Origin: Bacillota bacterium
GTDB taxonomy: Bacteria > Bacillota > Dethiobacteria > Dethiobacterales > Dethiobacteraceae
DNA length: 46,961 nucleotides
Direction: 5' to 3'
Assembly (NCBI GenBank): GCA_018725565.1
Contig: QLUR01000021.1
Location: 1 to 46,961 of the forward strand
Positions 26,003-33,012 of the stretch are shown here, piece by piece. The notes under the pieces were generated by a model. The model made no database searches. It was not told the origin of the DNA and saw nothing but the letters and a program-made list of their open reading frames with translations. The stretch's first letter is position 1; each line of letters opens with the position of its first letter. Made by a program: the position numbers and the translations under genes.

Positions 26003-28579
26003 ATGAAAAGAAAAAGCTTCCGCAAGACTGCCCGTAAAATATTGCTGATGTTTTCAGTATTCGCGGCATTGATTGCTCTCGGTTGTTATATCTATTACTA
26101 TGACCTGACCAGGGGACCGCTCCCCCGGCATGCCGGGGAACTCCGTATTGACGGCTTGCACGATACTGTAAGGGTTATTCGCGATAAATGGGGCGTTCCG
26201 CACATTTACGCCGCCAATTATCACGACCTGTATTTTGCACAAGGCTATACACAGGCTCAGGACCGTTGGTGGCAGATGGAGTTTTTCCGGCATATCGGCA
26301 ACGGCAGCCTCGGAAGACTGGTAGGCAGGAAAGCCGAGGTGCTGGCGACAGATCTTTTTATTCGTACGGTGGGTTTCCGGCGTGCAGCCGAGCGGGATCT
26401 GAAGAATTACGATGTGGAGACGGTCGCTATGCTGCAATCTTTTGCGGACGGCGTAAACGCCTATCTGGCAAAACGTGATGCAGGCGGATTGGCCCTGGAG
26501 TACGGCGTACTGAGACTGACAGGCACCGGCAGCCCGGTTGAGCCGTGGACTCCTGCCGATTCGCTGGTCTGGGGCAAGGTAATGGCTTGGGATTTGGGCG
26601 GTAACCATGATAAGGAGCTGGTCCGGGCAGTGCTGCATAACCGCCTTGGGGCAGAAATGGCTGAACAATTGTTGACTCCTCCCTGGCCTTACGGCCGAAA
26701 ACCAACCATCATCCAGGCCAAAGAATTGGTTGCTGCAGAACCTGCGCTTGCCAGCCAAGCTGATTATAAGAACGGTGTGCGGGAAAATAATCTGCTGCTG
26801 GCCGGAGGTGTGCCGGTCGGGATAAACTTAGTATTCGGGCAGGGTTCCGGCATCGGCAGCAATAACTGGGTAATCAGCGGGAAGCTGACGAAGACAGGAA
26901 AACCTTTATTGGCCAACGACCCGCATTTGGGTATCCAAATGCCTTCCATCTGGTATCAGGTTGGGCTGCATCTGCAGGGGGCGGAACAGACCAGGAGCGT
27001 GGCCGGCTTTGCTTTTGCCCCGGTCCCGGGAGTGATTATCGGTCACAACAACCATATTGCCTGGGGGGTGACCAATGTTAATCCGGACGTACAGGATTTG
27101 TACGCGATTCGTGTCCATCCGGAAGACCCTTTGCAGTATAAGTGGAACGGGTCCTGGCGCCGGATGACGGTACACGAAGAAACCATCTACTTTGGAGACG
27201 GCCAGGAGCCTGTTACCATTCAGGTCCGCGAGACACACCTGGGACCGGTCATCAACGATAACAGGCTGGAGGCGGCCGATGGCACAATCAGGGGCTTCAA
27301 CAATGAAAACCCGCAAGTGTTGCGCTGGACAGCCCTGGACCCGGGAACAATGTTTAAGGCGGTGATAAAGCTCAACCGGGCGCAAAACTGGGAAGAATTT
27401 CGCAGCGCGCTGCAATATTGGGATGTTCCCTCGCAGAATTTCGTTTTCGCCGACATAAATGGCAACATCGGCTATCAAATGACGGGACGGATTCCTTTTC
27501 GTGCACGGCAGCACAGCGGCTTGCTGCCGGTCCCCGGCAGTACGGCGGATTATGTCTGGCAAGGGTTTATTCCCTTTGATAAGTTACCGCGCCTGTTTAA
27601 TCCGGAACGAGGGTATATTCTTACTGCCAATCAGGCGGTGGTTCCTCCGGAATATTATGACTGGCTGTCCCGGGAGATGGGTGAAGGACCTAACTATGTC
27701 ATCAGCCGGGAGTGGGATTATGGCTACCGGGCGCAACGGATTAACGAAATGCTTGATAACATGGCACCACACGATATCAGCAGCGTCCGCAATATGCTGG
27801 GAGACAACATGGACATCGGCGCAAAGAAACTGCTTCCCTACCTGGCTGAGCTGACCTTTGACGATGCTGCCGTGGCGGAAGCACGCAACTGGCTGTTAGA
27901 ATGGGACGGCCAGAAGCATAAAGACAGCCCGCAGGCCGCTCTGTATGCTCACTTTTGGGCCGTGTTGACGGAAAACTTGTTTGGTGACCAGCTTGCAGAA
28001 GATATGCAGCTAAAAGGCAACGACAGGGAAATGTGGGCTGCTTATTTGCTGCTGCAGCAACCTGACAACACCTGGTGGGACGATACAGCGACAGAAGGGC
28101 TAAGCGAGCAGCGGGATGAGATTCTGCTCCGCTCCTTTGAGGAAGCTTACGCCAAGACCATTGCAACTCTTGGCCGGAATCGTGATAACTGGAAATGGGG
28201 AGACTTGCACACCGCGACTTTTGTCAGCAATCCGCTTGGATTAAGCGGCATCGGGTTGCTGGAACGGATGGTGAACCGGGGTCCCTTTGCCGCAAGCGGC
28301 AGTACTGAAACGGTAAACAGTGTTGGATGGAATGCCGGCGCGGGCAATTTTGCCGTGACAAGTTTACCTTCGCTGCGCATGATTGTTGACCTTGGAGACT
28401 TCAGGCAAAACGTTGCCATCCATGCTACCGGGCAAAGCGGTCATCCCTACAGCAAAAACTATGATGACCTGATAGAGCTTTGGCGGCAAAACAGCTATCT
28501 GCCAATGCTTTGGACGCCGGAACAGGTGGAAGCGGCTGCGGTAAATACGCTTGTCTTAAACCCAGCCAATCAGAGATAA
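26003..28579 (+). CDS. Penicillin acylase family protein (Ntn hydrolase)
   Basis: ATG 26003 follows GGGGAGGTTACA and gives 858 residues; an in-frame start at 25973 lacks a ribosome binding site. A basic N-terminus and hydrophobic segment (about 10-33) serve as signal or anchor. The alpha-chain motif RDKWGVPHIYA is at 60-70. The autoprocessing nucleophile is S286 in GSNNWV, which becomes the beta-chain N-terminus. NDPHLG (305-310) and the Asn of the oxyanion hole region also match. Family members cleave amides such as beta-lactam side chains, acyl-homoserine lactones or cyclic lipopeptides. The substrate is not known here. Confidence 0.93.
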   Translation: MKRKSFRKTARKILLMFSVFAALIALGCYIYYYDLTRGPLPRHAGELRIDGLHDTVRVIRDKWGVPHIYAANYHDLYFAQGYTQAQDRWWQMEFFRHIGNGSLGRLVGRKAEVLATDLFIRTVGFRRAAERDLKNYDVETVAMLQSFADGVNAYLAKRDAGGLALEYGVLRLTGTGSPVEPWTPADSLVWGKVMAWDLGGNHDKELVRAVLHNRLGAEMAEQLLTPPWPYGRKPTIIQAKELVAAEPALASQADYKNGVRENNLLLAGGVPVGINLVFGQGSGIGSNNWVISGKLTKTGKPLLANDPHLGIQMPSIWYQVGLHLQGAEQTRSVAGFAFAPVPGVIIGHNNHIAWGVTNVNPDVQDLYAIRVHPEDPLQYKWNGSWRRMTVHEETIYFGDGQEPVTIQVRETHLGPVINDNRLEAADGTIRGFNNENPQVLRWTALDPGTMFKAVIKLNRAQNWEEFRSALQYWDVPSQNFVFADINGNIGYQMTGRIPFRARQHSGLLPVPGSTADYVWQGFIPFDKLPRLFNPERGYILTANQAVVPPEYYDWLSREMGEGPNYVISREWDYGYRAQRINEMLDNMAPHDISSVRNMLGDNMDIGAKKLLPYLAELTFDDAAVAEARNWLLEWDGQKHKDSPQAALYAHFWAVLTENLFGDQLAEDMQLKGNDREMWAAYLLLQQPDNTWWDDTATEGLSEQRDEILLRSFEEAYAKTIATLGRNRDNWKWGDLHTATFVSNPLGLSGIGLLERMVNRGPFAASGSTETVNSVGWNAGAGNFAVTSLPSLRMIVDLGDFRQNVAIHATGQSGHPYSKNYDDLIELWRQNSYLPMLWTPEQVEAAAVNTLVLNPANQR

Positions 28580-28600
28580 AGAATAGGGAACGTCCTGCGC

Positions 28601-29389
28601 TCAATTCTGGCTGGCTTGAGACGGAAAACATTCTGTAAGCCAGTTCCCCAATGCCAGCCAGGCCTGCTGGTAGTGGTTGCTGAACTGGTGGTCCCCTCCG
28701 GAAACGACTATCAGCCGCTTTGGCTCAGCAGCCGCCTCTGCTAAGAGGTAAGCATCGCTGACTGGCACCAGTTCATCCTGGTCGCCATGGATGACTAGCA
28801 GCGGCCGGGGTCCAACCCGGGCCGCTGCCTGAATTAAATCATGCTGTGCCAGGTCTGCCAGGAAAGCATCCCTTAAGTGCAGCACCTGACCGTTAGCCCC
28901 GGACAGTTCCAGAATACCGCCGGGCAAGCGCCGGGCCCGCTGCAAAAGACGGCTAAATAACTTCCACGGTTCTGCCGGGGTAGCCCAGGCGCAGACACCG
29001 GCCACAGCTTTCTCCATGGCGGCAAAGCAGAGCGCCCCATTTCCACCGAAACTCCGCCCTGCCAGCACAATTGTGGAAAACCCGCTGGACCGGCAATAGT
29101 CAAATACCGCCCGCAGGTCACCTATGTGGTTGCTGAGAGAGATGTCCCTAAACTCTCCCTCGCTTTCTCCGCAGCCGGCAAAGTCAAACAGGAAGGCCCC
29201 ATAGCCCAATGTTCCAAGCGCTTCGGCCATAGCAACGGCCCGGCCGCCCCCTTCCTTTGACCCGGTAAAACCATGGGCAATTATGACCATTTGACCCGTT
29301 ACCCGAGGGCTGCCATACAGTAATCCTGCCAGGTGGAATCCCCGCTGGTTTTTAACCCTGACTTTTTGCCAATGCCATTTTGGTGCCAT
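28601..29389 (-). CDS. Alpha/beta hydrolase family protein
   Basis: The 262-residue cytosolic-looking protein has a Ser-Asp-His triad: S113 in GRSFGG, D205 in HGDQDELVP and H234 in GGDHQF. The HGFTGSKEGG oxyanion region is at 39-48. It resembles serine aminopeptidase S33/dienelactone-like esterases. The ATG follows GGAGGTCGGAAAA. It converges on the acylase gene with 21 bases between stops and is transcribed alone. The substrate cannot be told. Confidence 0.88.
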   Translation of the reverse strand: MAPKWHWQKVRVKNQRGFHLAGLLYGSPRVTGQMVIIAHGFTGSKEGGGRAVAMAEALGTLGYGAFLFDFAGCGESEGEFRDISLSNHIGDLRAVFDYCRSSGFSTIVLAGRSFGGNGALCFAAMEKAVAGVCAWATPAEPWKLFSRLLQRARRLPGGILELSGANGQVLHLRDAFLADLAQHDLIQAAARVGPRPLLVIHGDQDELVPVSDAYLLAEAAAEPKRLIVVSGGDHQFSNHYQQAWLALGNWLTECFPSQASQN

Positions 29390-29413
29390 TTTTCCGACCT
29401 CCGTTTAGCCCTG

Positions 29414-29443
29414 ATTCTACTGCAAAAACATAAATTATGACAA
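29414..29443 (-). promoter_or_regulatory. Promoter of the alpha/beta hydrolase gene
   Basis: On the minus strand TTGTCA (29438-29443), 18 bases, then TAGAAT (29414-29419), 25 bases before the start codon. The rest of the gap from 29444 to 29645 is AT/GC mixed and shows only a CTGCCC/GGGCAG inverted pair (about 29616-29642) and no gene. Confidence 0.45.
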
Positions 29444-29645
29444 ACCCCACCTGTACAACCGGACAGCTTATATGGCCTGCCGGCTGCAGGGGACGACAGG
29501 CTTTTCACCTCATGCCATTAATTCGCGGTGAATGCTAGATTTACCTGGATTTTGCCGAGGTATACCGGCTCAATTTTGCGGTTTTTATATTTAAATAGGG
29601 GCGTTTTGCAACGTGCTGCCCCTGCGGGTCTTAATTGGGCAGAGC

Positions 29646-29674
29646 TTTACTTTACGGTGCCTTTTTAGTAAAAT
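29646..29674 (+). promoter_or_regulatory. Promoter of the leader-corC unit
   Basis: TTTACT (29646-29651), a 17-base spacer and TAAAAT (29669-29674) precede the leader ORF. A second overlapping combination TTTACG/TAAGAT with an 18-base spacer is also possible. Transcription would start near 29681, just before the ribosome binding site GGAGG at 29689-29693. Confidence 0.5.
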
Positions 29675-29706
29675 TAAGATGTAAATCTGGAGGTTGATAT
29701 ATTTAT

Positions 29707-29865
29707 ATGGAAGACGACCCCGGGGAAGCGGGTGCCAGTAGAGAGCCGCTGTTGCGGCCTGAGCTTCTGGAAATGGGATGCATCAAACAGCAAAGGCAAT
29801 GTGGAACCCTTGTATTCGGCAGGTTCTTCGGTTGTCTTTTTTTGTATTTCCCGGTGGAGGTGTAA
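29707..29865 (+). CDS. 52-codon leader ORF upstream of the CorC-type gene
   Basis: An uninterrupted ORF starts at ATG 29707, 13 bases after TGGAGG, and stops at TAA 29863-29865, only 6 bases before the TTG start of the CorC-type gene. It begins MEDDPGEAGASREP and ends hydrophobic (FFGCLFLYFPVEV). I recognise no family. The acidic N-terminus with an early proline recalls MgtL, whose acidic/proline start destabilises ribosomes at low Mg2+. Its 3' end overlaps the ribosome binding site of the next gene, which would couple their translation. It may instead be non-coding leader RNA. Confidence 0.4.
   Translation: MEDDPGEAGASREPLLRPELLEMGCIKQQRQCGTLVFGRFFGCLFLYFPVEV
29711..29843 (+). promoter_or_regulatory. 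Structured leader RNA ending in a U-run
   Basis: AAGACGACC (29711-29719) can pair over nine positions with GGTTGTCTT (29830-29838, one G-U). The second strand runs into seven T (29837-29843). Inside are GAAGC/GCTTC with a nested CCGC-TGTT-GCGG hairpin, and GAACC/GGTTC (29804-29826). The layout resembles an attenuator: a long closing helix whose 3' strand is followed by a U-run just before a gene. I could not match it to a riboswitch class. Confidence 0.4.
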
Positions 29866-29871
29866 GCCAGG

Positions 29872-31170
29872 TTGTTCGCCGAATTATTATTTTTGTTGTT
29901 GCTCATCTTATTCAACGCTTTTTTTGCTGCGTCTGAAATCGCATTAATATCGCTAAACGACAACAAGATCAAAATGATGGCCGAAGAAGGCCACAAAAAG
30001 GCCAGATTATTAACCAGACTCTTGAATGAACCGGGTAGATTTCTTGCTACCATCCAGGTGGGAGTAACATTGGCAGGTTTTCTGGCCAGCGCTTTTGCCG
30101 CCAAAAATTTTGCCGAACCCCTGATTAATCTTTTAATAGCAGCCCGGGTTCCTGTTTCTGAAACATGGCTTGAGGGCATATCAGTAATTTCTATTACACT
30201 GGTGCTGTCATACTTCTCGCTGGTATTAGGCGAACTGGTCCCTAAAAGACTGGCCATGCAGAATGCCGAACGTATCTCCATGTCGGTGGCCTGGCCGCTC
30301 AATACACTGTCGGTTATTGCCCACCCTTTTGTAAAGTTGTTAACGACTTCCACGAATTTTTTCATCAGATTGCTTGGTTTCGATCCTTACGCCGAAGAAG
30401 CTAATGTCACGGAGGAAGAAATACGCCTGATGGTTGATGTAGGAAAGGAAAAGGGCGTAATAGACCAAATTGAAAAAGAGATGATCAACAATATATTTGA
30501 GTTTGATAACAAGCTGGTTTCGGAAATCATGACTCACAGGACAGACATTACAGGTATTCCTCTTTCCAGCGCGTTGAGCGGAGTGCTTAAGCTTATTAGC
30601 ATTGAGCAATATACCCGGTTTCCGGTGTTTGAAGACGATTTGGACAATATAGTGGGGGTTCTGCATATAAAGGACCTGATCAGATTCCTGGGAAGCAATG
30701 AACAACGTAATCATTTCAGTTTAAAAAGTATTATGAGGCCTCCTTATTTTGTGCCCATTTCCAAAAAAACAGACGAGTTGTTCAAAGAACTGCAGAAAAA
30801 CAGGACCCATATGGCGGTGGTCATAGATGAACACGGGGGAACGGCGGGAATTGTGACCATAGAGGATTTGATCGAGGAGGTCATGGGCAATATATTTGAT
30901 GAATATGACGATGAGGAGCCGGATATAGAAGAGCTGGACCGGAACACTTTCATTATCAAGGGTTCGGTGAGCCTCGGCGCCATAAAAGATTACTTTGACA
31001 TCGAACTTCCGACGGATGATTATGATACTTTAAGCGGTTTCATTATAGGACAGGTGGACAGGATACCTGATGAAAAAGAGACGCTGGAAGTGGAATATTC
31101 CGGAATGGTCTTTAAAGTGGAAAAAGTTGAGGGGAAACGGATTTCAAAGGTCAAAGTTTGCAGGGCATAA
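29872..31170 (+). CDS. CorC/HlyC (CNNM-type) transporter with CBS pair
   Basis: The 432-residue protein starts at TTG 29872 behind GGTGGAGGTG. Residues about 1-150 are the CNNM/DUF21 membrane domain with 3-4 helices (LFLLLLILFNAFFAASEIALISLN, then SYFSLVLGELVPKRLAM). Two CBS domains follow (about 210-335: MTHRTDITGIPL and MRPPYFVPISKKTDELF), then the CorC_HlyC transporter-associated domain (about 345-430). Family members are Mg2+/Co2+ exporters or regulators, for example MpfA. Substrate by family only. A leader ORF and possible attenuator precede it. Confidence 0.92.
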   Translation: MFAELLFLLLLILFNAFFAASEIALISLNDNKIKMMAEEGHKKARLLTRLLNEPGRFLATIQVGVTLAGFLASAFAAKNFAEPLINLLIAARVPVSETWLEGISVISITLVLSYFSLVLGELVPKRLAMQNAERISMSVAWPLNTLSVIAHPFVKLLTTSTNFFIRLLGFDPYAEEANVTEEEIRLMVDVGKEKGVIDQIEKEMINNIFEFDNKLVSEIMTHRTDITGIPLSSALSGVLKLISIEQYTRFPVFEDDLDNIVGVLHIKDLIRFLGSNEQRNHFSLKSIMRPPYFVPISKKTDELFKELQKNRTHMAVVIDEHGGTAGIVTIEDLIEEVMGNIFDEYDDEEPDIEELDRNTFIIKGSVSLGAIKDYFDIELPTDDYDTLSGFIIGQVDRIPDEKETLEVEYSGMVFKVEKVEGKRISKVKVCRA

Positions 31171-31234
31171 GCAATATAACAAAGAGTTTGAGCCCGGCCT
31201 GAAAGCTGACAGCGATTTCCATGCCGGCTGGCCC

Positions 31235-31263
31235 TTGACGGGAGCTGTTGATTTCGCTATAAT
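31235..31263 (+). promoter_or_regulatory. Strong promoter of the tRNA cluster
   Basis: TTGACG (31235-31240), a 17-base spacer and perfect TATAAT (31258-31263) lie 27 bases before tRNA-Asn. The predicted start is near 31270. Confidence 0.75.
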
Positions 31264-31289
31264 TATTACTGTATCGTGAGCCATGGCGT

Positions 31290-31364
31290 TCCTCGATAGC
31301 TCAACGGTAGAGCAACCGGCTGTTAACCGGTAGGTTGCAGGTTCGAATCCTGCTCGGGGAGCCA
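31290..31364 (+). tRNA. tRNA-Asn (GTT)
   Basis: The cloverleaf is complete: acceptor TCCTCGA/TCGGGGA (one T-G), D-arm GCTC/GAGC, anticodon stem ACCGG/CCGGT with loop CTGTTAA (anticodon GTT, 31322-31324), T-arm GCAGG/CCTGC with loop TTCGAAT. The discriminator is G and CCA (31362-31364) is encoded. It is followed at 14 bases by its own terminator, so it is probably a single-gene transcript. Confidence 0.96.
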
Positions 31365-31377
31365 ATTTGTACACTAG

Positions 31378-31402
31378 AATGCAGGCCAATCCTGCATTTT
31401 TT
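31378..31402 (+). terminator. Intrinsic terminator after tRNA-Asn
   Basis: AATGCAGG (31378-31385), loop CCAAT, CCTGCATT (31391-31398), then a run of six T (31397-31402). The stem and T-run are canonical. It separates tRNA-Asn from the next three tRNA genes, for which I saw no clear separate promoter in 31403-31449; partial read-through is possible. Confidence 0.75.
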
Positions 31403-31449
31403 GCCAGCAGGCTTTTGCCGGGGGGTTGCAAAGAGATTCCCTGATTACC

Positions 31450-31524
31450 GGGCCTATAGCTCAATGGCAGAGCAGCCGGCTCATAACCGGTCGGTTCCAG
31501 GTTCGAGTCCTGGTGGGCCCACCA
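31450..31524 (+). tRNA. tRNA with CAT anticodon (Met, or Ile2 with lysidine)
   Basis: Acceptor GGGCCTA/TGGGCCC, D-stem GCTC/GAGC, anticodon stem GCCGG/CCGGT with loop CTCATAA (CAT at 31482-31484), T-stem CCAGG/CCTGG, discriminator A and encoded CCA. It lacks the initiator features (mismatched 1-72, three G-C anticodon pairs). The GGCTCATAACC loop context matches that of Firmicute tRNA-Ile2, in which TilS turns C34 into lysidine, better than elongator Met (GGTTCATACCC). I cannot settle which without comparing the other CAT tRNAs of the genome. Confidence 0.9.
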
Positions 31525-31528
31525 CTAA

Positions 31529-31603
31529 GGCCCCTTGGTCAAGCGGTCAAGACACCGCCCTTTCAAGGCGGTAACGCGGGTTCGATTCCCGCAGGGGTCA
31601 CCA
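31529..31603 (+). tRNA. tRNA-Glu (TTC)
   Basis: Acceptor GGCCCCT/AGGGGTC (one G-T), anticodon stem CCGCC/GGCGG with loop CTTTCAA (TTC at 31562-31564), T-stem GCGGG/CCCGC, discriminator A and encoded CCA at 31601-31603. Only 4 bases separate it from the CAT tRNA and one base from tRNA-Val, so the three are co-transcribed. Confidence 0.95.
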
Positions 31604-31604
31604 T

Positions 31605-31680
31605 GGGCGATTAGCTCAGTCGGGAGAGCGCCTGCCTTACAAGCAGGAAGTCGGCAGTTCGAGCCTGTCATCGCCCACCA
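31605..31680 (+). tRNA. tRNA-Val (TAC)
   Basis: Acceptor GGGCGAT/ATCGCCC, D-stem GCTC/GAGC, anticodon stem CCTGC/GCAGG with loop CTTACAA (TAC at 31638-31640), T-stem GGCAG/CTGTC (one G-T), discriminator A and CCA to 31680. It is the last tRNA. A five-hairpin region starts nine bases later, with no terminator in between. Confidence 0.96.
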
Positions 31681-31688
31681 GTAAAATT

Positions 31689-31864
31689 ACGCAACGTCGG
31701 AAGACTTTGCGTATGAGGGTGACAGGACGTCGCCCCGACGATCGTGAGATCGTCGATAGGCCAACGGAAAACCGCGCTTTTCTGTTGGCCGAAACGTCGA
31801 AAATGCAGGAAGGATTTTCGACGTCATGGATAAAAGAGCGGCAAGACATACTGTTGCTCTTTTT
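31689..31864 (+). ncRNA. Candidate structured RNA: five hairpins plus terminator
   Basis: Consecutive non-overlapping stems: H1 ACGCAA-c-GTC-GGAA-GAC-t-TTGCGT (31689-31712); H2 GGGTGAC/GTCGCCC (31717-31735); H3 GACGATC-GTGA-GATCGTC (31737-31754); H4 a 13-bp stem with one G-U, GGCCAACGGAAAA/TTTTCTGTTGGCC (31759-31790); H5 ACGTCGAAAAT/ATTTTCGACGT (31794-31824). An intrinsic terminator (31833-31864) follows. H1 and H3 have GNRA-type tetraloops (GGAA, GTGA). It could be a separate small RNA, the tail of the tRNA transcript, or a riboswitch-type leader of the methyltransferase gene that starts at 31895. I cannot name a family. Confidence 0.6.
31833..31864 (+). terminator. Intrinsic terminator before the methyltransferase gene
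   Basis: AAAGAGCGGCA (31833-31843) pairs with TGTTGCTCTTT (31852-31862, two G-U), loop AGACATAC, followed by T-rich TTTTCTGTTT. It ends about 30 bases before the methyltransferase ATG. It would end transcripts from the tRNA/structured-RNA region or serve as an attenuator for the gene. Confidence 0.65.
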
Positions 31865-31894
31865 CTGTTTATTAAACGTAACGGGGAGGCGTTT

Positions 31895-32746
31895 ATGAAG
31901 GATAGTGAAGACCGGCAGACCCGGCAGGCGGTGGAAAGCCACTACGGCCAGGGAAAAATTCTGGACATGCTGTTAAACGCGCTCCGTGCGGCGGGAAAGG
32001 ACCTCGACAGGTTGAGGCCCGCCGACCTGGCACCGGTTGACCTGTTTCACATCCGGGGACGTGAGGCGACGGTTGAACTGGCCGGCCGCGCGTCCCTGCG
32101 GCCCGGGTGGCGTGTTTTGGACGTCGGCTGCGGGCTGGGCGGGTCGGCGCGTTACCTGGCCACAGAATGGAAGTGCCATGTTACTGGAATCGACCTGACC
32201 GATGAGTACATTGAGGCGGCTAAAGCCCTGGCAGAATTGACCGGGCTGGCAGGTGTCACCTCTTTCCTGCAGGGCAGCGCGCTGGACCTGCCATTTGCTG
32301 CTGACTCTTTTGACATAGTCTGGACGGAACATGTGCAAATGAACATTGCCGACAAACGCGCCTTTTATTCTGAAATATTTCGGGTGCTGGCGCCGGGCGG
32401 GCGCCTGCTCTTTCATGATATTTTCCAGGGCGACGGCGGGGCCTTGTACTATCCTGTACCCTGGGCGGAGGACAGCACCATCAGTTTTCTTGCTACCCCG
32501 GCGGAGGTGCTGGTTATGCTGGAAGACCTCGGTTTCAGAATATTGGACTGGCAGGATAAAAGCCGCCAATCGCTGACCTGGTTTACAGCCGCGGCAGAAA
32601 AACTGAAGGCCGCTGCCCCGCTGCCGCTGGGACTGCACCTGTTGATGGGCGGCAATGCGCCCCTTAAGTTGGCCAATAATTTACGCAACCTGGCAGAGCA
32701 GCGCTTTGTTGTGGTACAGGCTGCAGCCGGCAAGGAAAACAGTTGA
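31895..32746 (+). CDS. Class I SAM-dependent methyltransferase (sarcosine/dimethylglycine-type)
   Basis: The frame opens at 31826, but that part is the terminator hairpin. ATG 31895 follows ACGGGGAGG and gives 283 residues. Motif I DVGCGLGGSARYLA is at 76-89, the acidic residue ending beta-2 in VTGIDLTDEYIEAAK, motif II near 145 (FDIVWTEHVQMNI) and motif III VLAPGGRLLFHD. The layout, with HIRGREATVELA before motif I, resembles glycine/dimethylglycine and related small-molecule methyltransferases. The substrate is not certain. A hairpin-rich region precedes it. Confidence 0.87.
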   Translation: MKDSEDRQTRQAVESHYGQGKILDMLLNALRAAGKDLDRLRPADLAPVDLFHIRGREATVELAGRASLRPGWRVLDVGCGLGGSARYLATEWKCHVTGIDLTDEYIEAAKALAELTGLAGVTSFLQGSALDLPFAADSFDIVWTEHVQMNIADKRAFYSEIFRVLAPGGRLLFHDIFQGDGGALYYPVPWAEDSTISFLATPAEVLVMLEDLGFRILDWQDKSRQSLTWFTAAAEKLKAAAPLPLGLHLLMGGNAPLKLANNLRNLAEQRFVVVQAAAGKENS

Positions 32747-32839
32747 AAAAACGGTGCCGCAACCGGGCGGGGAATAAAGATAAGCAGAAAAAGGAACAGG
32801 AATAGTATGATATTTGCCGTGAATTGACGAAGAGAAGAC

Positions 32840-32868
32840 TTGCCGGCGGAGATAAATCACGGTATAAT
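32840..32868 (+). promoter_or_regulatory. Promoter P1 of the iron-type ABC operon
   Basis: TTGCCG (32840-32845), a 17-base spacer and perfect TATAAT (32863-32868). Confidence 0.65.
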
Positions 32869-32870
32869 GA

Positions 32871-32900
32871 TTGATGTTATCAACTGAGAATAGTTATAAT
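32871..32900 (+). promoter_or_regulatory. Promoter P2 with overlapping Fur-like box
   Basis: TTGATG (32871-32876), an 18-base spacer and perfect TATAAT (32895-32900). TGAGAATAGTTATAA at 32885-32899 matches the 7-1-7 Fur consensus (TGATAATNATTATCA) at 11 of 14 informative positions and covers the -10. A weaker second match, TGATTGATGTTATCA (32868-32882, 10 of 14), overlaps P1. Iron repression would fit the transporter downstream. Confidence 0.5.
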
Positions 32901-32919
32901 TTGCAAGGGAGAGAAAGTT

Positions 32920-33012
32920 TTGTTCAAACGAAAAGCTATCTTGCTCAGTATCGTCGTTTGCTTGGTATTTATCACCGGTTTGCCGGCGGCAGCCGGACGG
33001 GGTCGGTTATAA
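32920..33012 (+). pseudogene. Signal-peptide remnant of a substrate-binding protein
   Basis: TTG 32920 follows GGGAGAGAAAG and opens a 30-codon frame: a basic N-terminus (MFKRKAILLS), a hydrophobic core (IVVCLVFITG), then PAAAGRGRL and TAA at 33010-33012. This is a textbook signal peptide with no mature protein. FbpA/AfuA-type binding-protein genes normally sit exactly here, before the permease and ATPase genes. The simplest reading is a deletion removing nearly all of the binding-protein gene. It could also be a small exported peptide or a translational leader. Confidence 0.55.

Noticed and set aside
29724-29760. GGGGAAGCGGGTGCCAGT-like start of a cobalamin riboswitch
   Set aside because: The following conserved B12-box positions and the GCCACTG core are absent, so only a short chance resemblance remains.
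29703-30365. A 220-codon leftward ORF opposite the CorC-type gene
   Set aside because: It mirrors a well-supported coding region, has no family match, and its composition is that of an antisense frame.
32743-32805. A 20-codon lysine-rich ORF overlapping the methyltransferase stop (TTG start)
   Set aside because: No ribosome binding site of quality and no conserved features; likely chance.
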